From Anaeramoeba flamelloides (taxonomy: Eukaryota > Metamonada > Anaeramoebidae), in assembly GCA_027625915.1 (NCBI GenBank), contig JANTQA010000075.1, positions 1,116,001 to 1,180,000 on the forward strand: a stretch of 64,000 nucleotides of DNA. Reading direction: 5' to 3'. The position numbers and the translations under genes are program-made. Below are positions 1 to 11,821 of the stretch, piece after piece (position 1 is the first letter of the stretch; every line of letters starts with the position of its first letter). A model generated the notes under the pieces. That model was not told the origin of the DNA. It was given only the letters and a program-made list of their open reading frames with translations, and made no database searches.

Positions 1-563
1 TTTTGAATTTTTTAATAAAGAATTCTATTTTAAAAACGAAAAAAAAATTTTTCAAAAGAAAAAATATCATAAAATATCAAAATATTGTTTTTTTAATGTA
101 TTTATTGATCAATCTTTTAAATTATTTGATCAAATTTAATAATTTATCTATTGGGGTGTTTTTTTCTGTCTTTGTTAATTTGTTTGTTTGTTTTTGGTTA
201 TATTTTGGCAATTAGAAGATATTATTAATAAAAATTTGATTTAAAATATTAATAATAATCGGATATATAAATATTATATACATACATACATACATATATA
301 AATAAATACATACATGCATAAATACATAAATACATAAATACATACATATATACATATATAATATCTAAGAAATGTTCTAATGTATAAATTCTTTTTTTTT
401 TTTTGATCTTATATTAGTTTTTAAAAATTTCTAAAATAGATGAGAAAAAAAGAAAAGAAAAAAAAAAAAAAAAGCGAAAGAAAAGAATTGTAAAGATAAA
501 ACAGGAAAAATATGGTATTAAAAAAATCTAAATATTACTACCACTGCTACTAATAATAAACGA
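1..563. other. Intergenic, 3' side of the kinase gene
   Basis: I see no gene here. The stretch holds a simple-sequence run of ATAC/TACA-type units at about 279-352 and homopolymer A and T runs near 392-475. The 70-codon reading frame at the very start is F/N/L/I/K-rich and looks like chance in AT-rich DNA. Confidence 0.6.
279..352. repeat. ATAC-type microsatellite
   Basis: Imperfect tandem tetranucleotide repeat (catacata, aatacata variants) just downstream of the kinase gene on its strand. Simple slippage repeat; no function inferred. Confidence 0.8.
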
Positions 564-1846
564 TTATTGTGGAATAAAGCGAATTACATTATTTACTTCT
601 TCAATAAAAGTTTTACTAGTGCCTGCTTTCCAAATAAAATGAAGAATTAAATTCCATTTTATTTCTTTTTGTTGGCTCCAACTAGCCAATTCTTCCGAAA
701 TTAATTGTTCGGTTTTGAATATTTGTTCTAAAGAATCCTTTTCAGAAGTTTTAGTATTATTTTTATTATTTAATTTATTTTTAGTATCTAAAACATTGCT
801 AGTTATAATTTTAACAATTTGTTCAAATTTGACTTTTTCAATTTTAATTTTGATTTTGATTTTATTAATTTTACCAATCAAAATAGATAAAGAAGGATAA
901 GACCATTCAAAATTACAAATGGTTAACCCGTTTTGCAATTGTAATATCACATCAAGAAATGATGCCGAACTAACTGCAATCATTCTGTCTTGACAAATAT
1001 AAATTGGTATGTTCTGGTTTTGTTCTAAGCTTTTGTATAAACCCTTTTTCGCGATTTTTAGTTGCTGCTTTAATTTTTTATATAATTTTTTTTGTTGCTT
1101 TTTATTTAATACCGAATTTAACCAAATATTTGATTTCCCAAGTTCTTCGTATTGTTCTAGACTAATTTGCTGTTGTTGGTTTTGATTAAAATTCTGATTT
1201 TGATTGAAATTCTGGCTTTGATTGAAATTTTGGTTTTGATTGAAATTTTGGTTTTGGTTATGGTTTTGGCTTTGTTGTAATTTATTTGGAAAATTGTTTT
1301 GTTGTTGATAAATTTTACCTCGTCGATGAAATAATGGACTACCGAAAATTTGATTTTGTTTATTATTATTATAATTGAAATTTATTTGTTCTTTAATTTT
1401 TTTAGCTATATTTTCTTCTTCAAGATCTTCTTTTTGATTATTTTTTTCATTGAAATATTTTGAAATTGAATTATGATTTGTGATTTTTTGATGATTATTA
1501 TTATTGAAATTGAAATTAAAATTATGACTGTTATAATTATTATTAAAGTTGGAGCTATTATTAAAACTATAATTTTGATATATTATTTTTTTTGATGTAT
1601 ATTATTATTATTATTATTATTATTTTGAGATATGTTCATATTATGATTTGTATTTTTATTTCTATTAATATTATTAAAGTCTATCATTCTATATTGACTA
1701 TTTTTATTTTTATTATTTATATTATTATTATTTTTAATTTGAATTGATCTACTTGTTTTTTGTTTATTTCTTGTATTATTATTAAAATAAATGGATAAAT
1801 CTTCATTTGAAGAATTATAGTTATTATTTGATTCTTCTTCATCAAA

Positions 1847-1880
<34 letters not shown>

Positions 1881-4800
1881 TTTTTATTCTTCTTCAAACT
1901 GAGATCATTTTCATAAATTTCACGGGGTATATCAATTTTGGTACTTAAAATCGAAGGAGTTCTACTTGGCGAATTCCCAGTATAAATATTTTTATTGTTT
2001 TTAGTAATTTTTTGATTATTAATGATTTTCCTGTTTCTAATTGTTTTTTTTTTCCTTAGATTGATTGGTGCAGATAAAGAAATTTTTTTTGAAATTTTTT
2101 CAAAATTATTTTTTGAATTTTTCCAATTGCTGTTATTATTAAATACTAAATCCAAATTAGATACCTTATTGACAATTTCGGAAAAGTCATCATAATCTAA
2201 GTCATTTTTTTCTTCTGTTCTTTTTACTAGTTGCTGCAATTGCAATACTTTACTTTGTTCAATGCTTGAAGATTTTTTTTTCAAATGTTTAGAAGATTCA
2301 TGAATGGATTTTCTTCTCATACGATTTGGTGATCTTTTTGTTTTCCCAACGGGCAAACTTCCTCTTCTTTTCCTTTTGACATTTTTTTCATTTATTCGAT
2401 TTTTAATTTTCTTATTATTATTTTTTTTAAATTTGTTTTTCCGTTTTCTGAATAATTCATAAATGATTTTAATAGAGTTTAACGAATTCGATTGCAATGC
2501 CTTAATGATCCTTCCAGAATCAACCCATTCAATGTTACTCAGTTGGTCTACTATTTCTTTATCGATCGATTCAAGAGTAATTGGTGGCCCGATTTTCTTT
2601 TGATAATCAATTACAGGACTTGGCGGGATGTATCCCTGTGGGAAATTGCAACTAAACCATGCGTGTTTTTTAATTTGCTTTAAAGTAATTCTTTTTTCAG
2701 GATCGACAGTTAGCATCCTAATAATCAGATCTTTTTCAATTTCCGGTAAATTTTCGACAAATTCAAATTTTCCACTTTTGACAACATTAATTAATGCTGG
2801 ATATGTTGATTCATCAAAGGGTAAACATCCGTTAAGCAATGCATATAAAATCACACCACAACTCCAAATGTCAGATTTTTGCCCATCATATCCTTTTCCC
2901 TATTATTATTATTAATATTATTATTAGTTTTATGAAATTACAAATTTTTTTATTTATTTATTTGATTTTTTTTTTATTTAACCAGTTAATTGTAATGTTA
3001 GTGATTTTTTAATTTGCAAGGAAATGTTAATTCATAATTTTGGAAATTATTAATAGAATAAATTTTATGGAGAGAATATTTTTTTTACTTTTAAAACTTC
3101 AGGTGAGACATAATGTGGGGAGCCACAAGAGGTCTGTAATAACCCACCTGCTTCCATTACTCTTGCCATCCCAAAATCTGCTATTTTGACATTTTTATTT
3201 ATATCTAATAATAAATTCTCTGGTTTTAGATCTCGATGAGTAATTGAAAAGGAATGAATATGTTCCAACCCATAGATAATTTGTTGAAAAAATTGTCTTG
3301 CTTCATTACTTGGAACGGTTCCACACTCAACTATATAATCAAATAATTCACCTATTAGTTTTTATGTTTATTTTGTAAAATTTTTAAGTAATTAATGAAT
3401 ACAAATGAAAATTAAAGAATTATTGAGGTGTTTTTTTGTATGATATCCTTTATGATGTTTCTGTTTCGTTTTTTTTTTTTTTTTATTTTCTTTTTTAAAT
3501 AATATGATTTGAAAATTAGAGAATTTGAAAGTTAATTACAAAAAAAAAAGTGTTACAACAAATGATCAAAAATAAACTATTATATTGATTCTTTAATAGG
3601 TATTAATTAATAATTTAAAGTAATAAAAACAAAAAATATCCTTTTAATCAAAAAAAGAAAGTAAAACATATTATTTTAATTTCTATTATTTTCAAATTAT
3701 ATTTTCTTTAAATAAAATTAATACTCATATTTTTATCAAACAATCATGGTTTCCATATTTTCTCAATTTTTTTTTTTTTTTTTTTTTATTTATAGAAAGT
3801 TTTATTGTTAGGTTTATTTTTATTTCTGGGAAATCTCCTTTAGGTTTTCTGGTTATTTCGGAAAATTAAGAAATTTTCAAAAAAAGAAAAGTTGTTTTTG
3901 AGTAAATTAATAAATTAATTTTAATTTTTATTTTGGTATTAATTATTTAATGTACTGTTTAGTAAATGAAAATGAGAAATGTTTTTACTTGCTTTTATAA
4001 AGTTTTGTTTTCCAGTTCTCTTAAAAATAGTTACAAAAATCATCTAGTTTTTGTTAAAAATGAAAATACATTAAAAAAGAGAAAAAAAAAAGGTTATATT
4101 ATTATTGAAGGAAAATAAAGTTTTTTTTTTTTTTTCAACATGTTCAAATTTATTGTATATGACTTAATTCTAATAATGTAATCCCTATTCCAGATATTGA
4201 TAAACAATTAATAATAATTTATAAAATTATCCAAGAATTAGGAATGAATTCAAATATTGATACAACTTTAAAATCAAATTCATTCTCAAAAATAAAGTAT
4301 TTTGGAATTTGGCTTTGATAAAGAGAAACATTTACAAAAAAACTTTAAAAAAAGTAAAAGATAATTTTAAAAAAAATCAAAATGGTTTTTAACCAAGAAA
4401 AATTATCTAACGGAATAAAATTACAAATGTTCAAATCGATATGCATTCGTAAATTATTTTATGGAATAGTAATTTTTAATCAAACCCAAAAAGATTTCGA
4501 CACAATAGATGTTTGGATAAATAAAAAAAGTCACAAATTTTTTTAAAAAAATAATCCACATTCTCCTAGAATAATTTATAAAACTGAAGCAAAAATAGAC
4601 AAAGTCAGAATTTGGATTTAGAAAAAGAAAATATAAACTCAAAAAGAAATTAGAAATTCTTTGTTTAAAAACGCATATCAAAAAATTTAAAATTTTCAAA
4701 AAAAGACAACTAAAATATAAATTGAGAAAGTAGAAAACTTAAAATTACTAAAGGCGAATCTGAATAAATTTTAGAGAAAACTTAATAATAAATAGTTATG

Positions 4801-7800
4801 GGTGGAAAGGTCAAGAATGTTTAAAAATTATTTGGGATAACAACAATATAAATAAACTGTAGTGTCTTCAAATGGTGTCAAGTGCCGTAGAGTGCTTAGG
4901 TTTTCTTGAGGTTTTATGTTTTTATTATGAAAATTTAATAAATTTTCTTTTAATTTCAATAAGAAAAAAAACCTAACAGCGGTTTTCCAGAATTTAAAAG
5001 AAAGAAGAAAAATCTTTGATTTTACTCAATTCTTTTAAATTCTATTTATCATTAAGAAAATCTAATTACTTTCTTATCATAACAAAAATTAAAATAATAC
5101 AAGTTGGCTTTTAAGGAACTTAAAAGAATAGAGAAAAATCTTTGATTGAACTCAATTCTTTTAAATTCTGTAAAACCTAACGAAAGTGTCCGTCGAGTGC
5201 CGTCGAGTGGTTTAGAGTTCCTATGTTTTCTTGAGTTTTCTGTTTATTTGTAAAATCAATAGATTTTCGTTGGGTTTTTTTGAGTTCTTTATTTATTTGT
5301 GAAGTGTTCTAGGTTTTTTTGAGGTTTTCTATTTTATTTAGAAAATCTATTGATTTTCGTTGGGTTTTTTTGAGTTTTCTATATATTTGGAAAATCAATA
5401 GATTTTCGTTAGGTTTTTTTTAGTTTTTGAAATAAACAGAAAATTTTAATAAATTTTCGGTTTATTACAAAAACTAAAAAAAACCTAGAACAATTCACGA
5501 ATAAAATAGAAAACCTCAAAAAAACCTAGAACACTTAACAAATAAAACAAAAAAACATCAGGAAAACCTAACAACAAAAAATAGTTTAAAATGAAAAAGT
5601 TCGACTTCCATCTTAAAACTTAGAAATTTCACAAATTACCAGAATAGATATTCTTATTTTTATCCTAAGAATAAAATAAAAACAAAATCTTGGAATTTAT
5701 TAAAAAAATAGTTCAACTTTAAAAATAGATTGTTGTTATTGATCATATTTTTTGGGACTGTTCATTCTATGAAAAACTTTTATCTTGGATTTCAGCCTAT
5801 TTTTCGGAATTGTTTGTGAATTATTTGTTTTGTCTCGAAATTTGAGAATTTTTAATAATTTATTTCATTCTTATTTTCCTCTCTTTTTATTTTTATTGGG
5901 CTGTAAGATATAAATAAAGGTTCAATTAATATTTTTAAATTTTTACATTTTGGTTTTATTTTGAAAGATTTATTTTTTAATTCAAGATCTGAAACAAAAA
6001 GATCTTCAAATTGATTTAGTATTTTGCAACAAACGCTATTATTAGATGTGTTATATTCGCCAAAAATAGTGCCTTACTGTGAAAACCCCGACTTTTTCGT
6101 AAAAAGCACTGATTCAGAAAAAAGTATTTATAAGTGAAAAAATGAGTATTTTGCGAACAAGTAAAAGTATTCGCAAATTTGTCACATTTAGATAGAAAAC
6201 CCAAAAATGGATTAAAATAAAATGATAAAAAATATTCCAAAAACAGAAAAAAAATCAGTTTTTCAATTTAATTTAGCGATATCTTTTGAACTGAAATATT
6301 TGATTTCATGTTAAAATTGAAAAAATATGATTCTGTTTAGACCATTAAAAAAAATAGATTAAAATAATCTCTCCACTAAGTCAAATAAAAATTTCAAAAA
6401 GGTTTACAATCAAAAATGATTAAAATATTACTGAAAATTTTCATTTTTTTTTTTTCAATTCCCATTAATATCTAATAAAGTTGTAAACCTTTTTCAAAAT
6501 TGATATGTATAATAATGTTTATTATATGAGTGTATTTCAAAAATACAAAATTTGGTTTTTTATTTTCTATTCAAGACTCTTTATGATATTTTAGAAAACT
6601 AAATTGAGATTCAAAAACTTTTCAACTAAGCTTATTTCAGGAACTCTTTGAATTAGTAGACACGAATTTAGTCACTTCAAAATTCTCTCTTTACCAGACT
6701 AAGTGTCCTTTTTAACACTTATTTCTTAACAATAAATCCGAAAATACAAAATTTAGAGATTTTTTTTTGATGAAAAAATTTTCAGAGTTATGTTATGATG
6801 TGTAGAACAGTCTTAGAGAGAATTTCAAATGAAAAAAAAATAATTTCAATTAATAAAAGGAATTAATTAACTTGAAAGTAGAGTCACCATTTTATTCTCA
6901 AAAAACTCAAGAAATGCAATTTGGATCTCGTTACATATTGCGATCCATCAAGTGCTTTGGTTTGATCACAAAAATAGTTTCACTTTTTCATCAAATCTTT
7001 AACAATAAGAATTTAACCAAAAGGCGTTCAGTTGGCTATAATATATTTGAATAATACCGATATTTGAATTAAAAGAGGGAAAGAATTTACACTTCATTTG
7101 CCAAATTTTTTCTTTAATGAATAGAATTCTCAACCAAGTAGGTTGTGGTTTGTGTCTATTATTTATTTGTTAGTACTCTTTTATTAAATAGGTTTGGGTG
7201 AACAAAGAATACTGAATGAAACTCTATCTGTATTTGAAAAAGGAAATTGAAAATGAAGTGAAAATTTTTCCCATTTATAATCCAAATACCAGTAAATGGG
7301 AAAAAATTTTCACTTCACTCCATTTTCCTTCCTTTTTTAACAGTGAGTCATCAAGAAATAGATTAAAGTTTGACTTTTCTTCTCTGGTTATTTGTTTGGC
7401 CCCTTTTTTTATTGTTTTTGTATTACATTAGATTGGGCATATTTGGGGTGAACTAAGAATCCTTCCTGAAAAGAGAATATTTCAGAATTGAAAAAAAAAA
7501 GATAATCTGCTGAAATTTTAATCCCATTTAAATTTCAAATAACAATAAGACGTGTATTATAAAATCGGTTAGTGTGACTAGTCCTTGATTTTATCTTGAG
7601 TTCTCGATTTTTTCGTTTATTAAACAAAATATCATTATCTTTTTAAGGTGCTTTATGAAATTCTCTTTTATTCACAAACAAAAAAAATGTGTTTTACCTT
7701 CTTTCCTGTTTTACTTTTTTTTATGGTGTTTGAAAAGACAGGAAAAATATAAATCGGGATGTCTCAGCAAAATTTATTTGAAAAGAATAGCTTGTTTTCA

Positions 7801-9024
7801 AACAGGATTGAAGAAAGCAATTGTTGGTGAGGTAAATGTGTTTGGGTTGTTTTTTTTTGAAAATAAAAAAAAGTAATGTTGCTAAAAAAAATTTTTTTGG
7901 TTTGAGTTGGTGGTGAACTGATTTTTTTTGGTTGGAATGAATTTTTTTTCAAGGACAATTTCTTTGTTAAAGATTGTATTTTTTGTTTTGGTGTTTTCAA
8001 ATTGCAATGAACAAAAAATATCAAAGAAAGTTTATTTGTTGAAGAAAAAAAAAAAAAAAATTTGAAAATTTGCAAAAATCAAGCAAGAAAACAATTCCTT
8101 TCTTCATTTCTTTTTTTTTTTTTCTTCTGTTTTGGACAAAAATTCATTGACTGAGTAAGCAGATGACAAGAAAAGTTTTTCCTTTTCAAAAAATTTCTAA
8201 TTCCAAGTTGTCCCATTTGAAAAAATTGATGATTTGAGGGATAAATTAACGAACAAAATGTATAACTGTTGATTCACTTGGACCAAAATTCAATTCGTGA
8301 AATTAAAAAAAAATTTTGATGTTTTTTGTTTGTTGTAAAAAATAATAATAAAAAAAAAAACAAAAAAAAACAATCAGAAACAAAGAAAAAGAAACTTACC
8401 ACCTGAGATATATTCCAAAATAAGGAAAATATAATTGTTGGTCTCAAAGACTTCGAAAATTCGAAGAATACTGGGGTGTTTTATCAGTCTTTGCACAGTA
8501 ATCTCTCTTTTTACTTTGTTCATTAAATTCTGTTGTTGCGCAAGTCGGCTTTTTGAAAGGATCTTGATCGCAACTTTTTGCCCCGTTTCATTATGGACAG
8601 CAAGTTTTACTGTTAAAATTGTTTTGTCGAGAAGGTTTTTTATGTTAAGTAGATTTTTTGGTTTTTTTTTTTTTTTTTACGTTTAAACAGGTTAATTGGA
8701 ATTTTTTTTTCATTTCATTCAATCAACAATTTTTCTTAAAAAAAACTTTGTAAATCTTGAAAATCATTTAAATCTAAAAAGAAAAATGGGTTTTGTACCT
8801 TTTGAAAAACTTCCTGTTCCAAGCGTACGACCTTTAGTATTGTGGATTTTTTAAGAAAATCAATAAAAAAAAAAAAACAAAACAAACAAAAAAAAAAAAA
8901 AAAGTTCTAAAATTTAACCTTTTCTATGATCAAAGATTTCCCTTTAAAAAAGTAAACAAAAAGAAGAAGATTTTTTTTTGAACAACTTACCAATGAGATA
9001 TGGCCCAATTGTTTTGAAGGACAT
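564..9024 (-). CDS. BRSK/SAD-type Ser/Thr kinase (CAMKL), multi-exon
   Basis: Exons, in transcript order: 9024-8991, 8831-8799, 8609-8400, 3351-3089, 2899-564. Every junction has GT-AG and phases agree; the first four exons total 540 nt. The start is the ATG at 9024 ([20 protein letters not shown]). The kinase domain spans about residues 9-263: glycine loop GTGSFSKVKLA, catalytic Lys38 in [15 protein letters not shown] (Asp133), ADFGMA, and an activation segment [20 protein letters not shown] very like BRSK/AMPK-family kinases, with the Thr that LKB1-type kinases phosphorylate in relatives. A UBA-like helix region follows (about 287-332), then long Lys/Arg and Asn tracts and a C-terminal KA1-like segment ([15 protein letters not shown]). 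The last exon changes frame at an A8 run near 1586-1593, so either the protein stops at about 618 aa or an indel or assembly error hides a total of about 960 aa. Coding density and the KA1-like end favour the longer protein. The kinase call is firm. Confidence 0.9.
4135..5935 (+). mobile_element. Decayed non-LTR retrotransposon (LINE) fragment
   Basis: Plus-strand translation gives scattered reverse-transcriptase hallmarks in several frames. There is a degraded YADD-type box near 4140-4180 (FIVYDLILI), then a KIKYFGIWL match to the conserved LINE K.kYLGi motif near 4290-4318, a thumb-like KLFYGIVIF near 4451-4475, and a C-terminal [16 protein letters not shown] near 5740-5800 that resembles the zinc-binding/HLFWeCp end of LINE ORF2. 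Many stops and frame changes are present and no 5' part is recognised. A family H block at about 4860-5580 splits the two halves, so H arrived after the LINE or came with it. The clade is not resolved. Confidence 0.6.
4860..5580. repeat. Family H foldback block inside the LINE
   Basis: The phrase gttaggttttcttgag / gattttcgttaggttttt recurs in both orientations (for example 5225-5300, 5335-5425 and, inverted, 5480-5570), making a large imperfect palindrome. It ends near tgtcaagtgccgtagagtgc. Relatives lie at about 23690-24230, 31100-31320, 38285-38415, 46405-46675 and 57715-57990. It is probably a non-autonomous foldback transposon; target duplication not resolved. Confidence 0.55.
7249..7327. 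repeat. Foldback hairpin, family shared with 50553-50715
   Basis: The left arm (7249-7276, aagtgaaaatttttcccatt) and right arm (7293-7327) are complementary over about 28 nt around a short AT loop. A related sequence with longer arms lies at about 50553-50715. This looks like a small palindromic MITE remnant within the kinase intron. Confidence 0.55.
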
Positions 9025-9979
9025 TGAATAATTTATTTTAAAGTTTACAAAAAATCACAAATCACAAAAGAGGAAACAACAAAAAGAAAAATGGTTTCTT
9101 TGAAGAATTAAAAAATAAAAATTGCTTCAAAATCTGTTAAATAAACCCTTTTATAATTTTCAATTTTTTATTGTTCACATCAACACAAGGTTTGACAAAA
9201 AGTGATTTCTTTTTTTTGAAATTACCTTTTTACTTTATTATATTTTTTATGAGTTATGAATTATTCAAAGCAAAACGGTATCTGAAAAGTATCGTTTTTT
9301 AACTTCTTGAAGTAAATTTCGAAAAATTACTGAACTATTTTTTACTTTCAATTTAGTTTTCCACAATTTAAACAAAATTATCTTCAAAAAGTAACTTTGA
9401 GAAAATGCTTTTTCTTTATTCTTTTGGATGTTGGAAATATTTCAAATTTTTTATTTTCTAAACCCCTTTTTGTTCTCAAAAAAAATTTTTCTTTATTGGT
9501 TTCTGGAAAATTATGATGGTTTGAATAAAGTAAGATTCCTTCAACGTTAGTCACAATGACAATTTCCATAATTTTAACAAAAAATATAAATTAACCAACA
9601 AATAGCATAAAATTACTTTCTTTACATGGAAAACTATTGATAATTATTATCACTTGTTAGTTCCTTTATTTGTCAAGAATATTGTTTTTAGAATAACCAA
9701 TGGATTAAATCCAATGATCTGTGTTTGGAAAACTGTTTCCTTTTTTGGTAATAATTAATTTTGTAATAAAATATAACTGTTAATTTTTTTTTTATCTTGA
9801 GTTTATTTATTTTTAACTGTTGTTGAAAAATATTTATTTTGTGTTTTTAACTGAAAAAACATATAAAAAAAAATAAAGATAATTAGCTTCTCAGATCATT
9901 TTCTAATCTTTTGGAAAATTTTCATTTTTTTTTTTGAGTTTCACCAAATCATTTGATCAAATAAACAAACAAAATCATA

Positions 9980-10425
9980 CAGTCTTTCCAAGGCGACCAT
10001 AAAATTTTAAATAAAACAAAATTGAGTTTTCTATTCTTATTTTCCATTTCCAAAAAATTTGGAAATAAGAGTTATTATTCAAAAAAAAATTTCAATAAAT
10101 GAGCTATTATTCAAATTGTTGGAACATCAAAAAAAAAATTTGAAGATTCTTGAAGCACTTAAAAATATTATTCAAAAAAGGTAAATTTTTAAAGATCAGT
10201 CGATTTTGATATTTTTTTTGGGCTCTTTTGGACGATAATTTATAAGTTTCATGAATCTTCAAATTTTTTTTTATTAATTATTTCAAAAATTTGAATAATA
10301 ACCCATTTATTGAATTTTTTTTTTGAATAATAACTCTTATTTCCAAATTTTTTGGAAATGGAAAATAAGAATAGAAAACTCAATTTTGTTTTATTTAAAA
10401 TTTTATGGTAGCCTTGGAACGACTG
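9980..10425. mobile_element. TA-flanked foldback MITE, 446 bp
   Basis: Long inverted arms (about 9980-10150 and 10254-10425). The ends are CAGTCTTTCCAAGG and CCTTGGAACGACTG, and both sides are flanked by TA (9978-9979 and 10426-10427). TA duplication plus CAGTC ends fits the Tc1/mariner/pogo supergroup. No coding capacity. It is distinct in sequence from family A, although the terminal CAGTC is shared. Confidence 0.7.
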
Positions 10426-10877
10426 TAACAAAAAAAATTTCTACTTTTGATAAAAATAAGTAGACTGAAAATTTAAACATATAATAAAATAAAATGTGTT
10501 TTTCTTTTATATAGTTAATATATAAAATTTAAATGATCAAAGAAACGAACATTAAATCACAATCAAACAAAGTTTTGCTTTCATAAAGTTCTGATTTTAA
10601 AAAAGAAATTCTTCAAGTAAGGTTCAAATAGGAAAATTTTTTTCAAAAAATAGAGTTAATATTTTTAAAATAAAATTTATAACAAATAAGAAAAATACAA
10701 AATTTAATCAAAAAGATCAGATATTAAAAAGTTTTAAAAATTTAATTCGTATTTTTTAAATTAATTCAAATATCAATAAGTTTACCTTCAAAATTGATTT
10801 TTTCTTTCATAAAAAATTTGATACATAATTAGATGTTGTATTGAAACAAGAACCAGAAAAAAATCACATTTGTTATA

Positions 10878-11821
10878 CAGCCAGTTCCACTTCTAAGACA
10901 AAAACTTTCAACAAAGTTTAAGGCAGAAGAAAAATCCCAATGTAAGTGACAAAATTTGGATATTAGTAAAATAATTTGTATAAAAAAAAATTACAAATAA
11001 TAAGCATATATTTGAGATTTTTTTGTACCTTAAGGGATTAGTGCCACCATGGATTTCTCGAAAATCAAAGTATGTTGTAATTGAGTGTATTTGATATTAG
11101 TGTACCATGACTCAAATAACTCTAAAAAATCTATTATAAATCTTATTGCACAATAAATTATTACATTTTTTACAAGGATAATTATTAAAAAAGTTTCATT
11201 TTGAAAAAAATTTTTAATTCCTTTTCCAAATTTAAAAATAGAAACTCCAAAATCATAATCTGGTATTTAATAATTTAGATTAAGAACTTCCAAAAGTAAC
11301 TATTTTAATAATTTTTTAATTTCAAAGATTAACTCATAATAATCATCAACATAAAAGCATAAAGACTGATTAGTTTTGTTTGCTTTCGATAAACATACCT
11401 GTAGCATCAATATATCAACATGGTTTGAGAAATAATTTGACAAAAAACTTTTTTTGTTAATTATTTAATTTTTAAAAAAAAACAATTTTTTTAGCAACTA
11501 ATATACATTTCGCCACAAATTTAAGAAAGATATTTTGTGACTTTGTAGTCTGAATATTGATAATTCAACCCTTAAATTTATGTCAAAATGCAGATTTTAT
11601 TCAAAAATTGTTAGGTTTTTTTATTAAAACAAGGATCATTTTTAATTGATGAGATCAACAAATATTACTACTTGACTAATCGATTTTTTAGAGACATTTG
11701 AACCATGTAACACTAATGTGATTATGCCCAATAACAACATATTTTGTTTTAGACTTATCCTTGGTAGACGCTAATCCCTTAAATTTCGTTGAAAGTTTGT
11801 GTATTTTAGTGAAACTGACTG
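10878..11821. mobile_element. Family A MITE (copy A1), split by a family B element
   Basis: The outer ends CAGCCAGTTCCACTT and GTGAAACTGACTG are flanked by TA (10876-10877 and 11822-11823). The internal right arm is interrupted at its own TTAA by element B1 (11034-11778). Without the insertion, A1 is about the usual 195-200 bp. Confidence 0.8.
11034..11778. mobile_element. Family B TTAA-flanked foldback (B1)
   Basis: 745 bp, with ends GGGATTAG and CTAATCCC, and TTAA on both sides (11030-11033 and 11779-11782). Imperfect terminal inverted repeats extend roughly 150 bp inward. TTAA target duplication is the hallmark of piggyBac-type transposition. No transposase is encoded, so it is probably non-autonomous. 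It sits inside MITE A1, giving a clear relative age. Confidence 0.82.

Larger units (their letters stand above)
3352..8399 (-). other. 5.0-kb intron inside the kinase domain
   Basis: The donor GGTG|GTAAGT and acceptor AATAG|GTGAAT join EYISG to GELFDYIV, exactly as in BRSK kinases, so the whole interval is intron. It contains a decayed plus-strand LINE, a palindromic family H block and an AT hairpin at 7249-7327. The many short reading frames here are noise. The other introns of the gene are 159 nt (8832-8990), 189 nt (8610-8798) and 189 nt (2900-3088). Confidence 0.88.

Noticed and set aside
9384-9569. Minus-strand frame starting MEIVIVTNVEGILLYS, longin-like
   Set aside because: Only 61 codons, and no continuing exon or splice partner found in the flanks; kept as a remark only.
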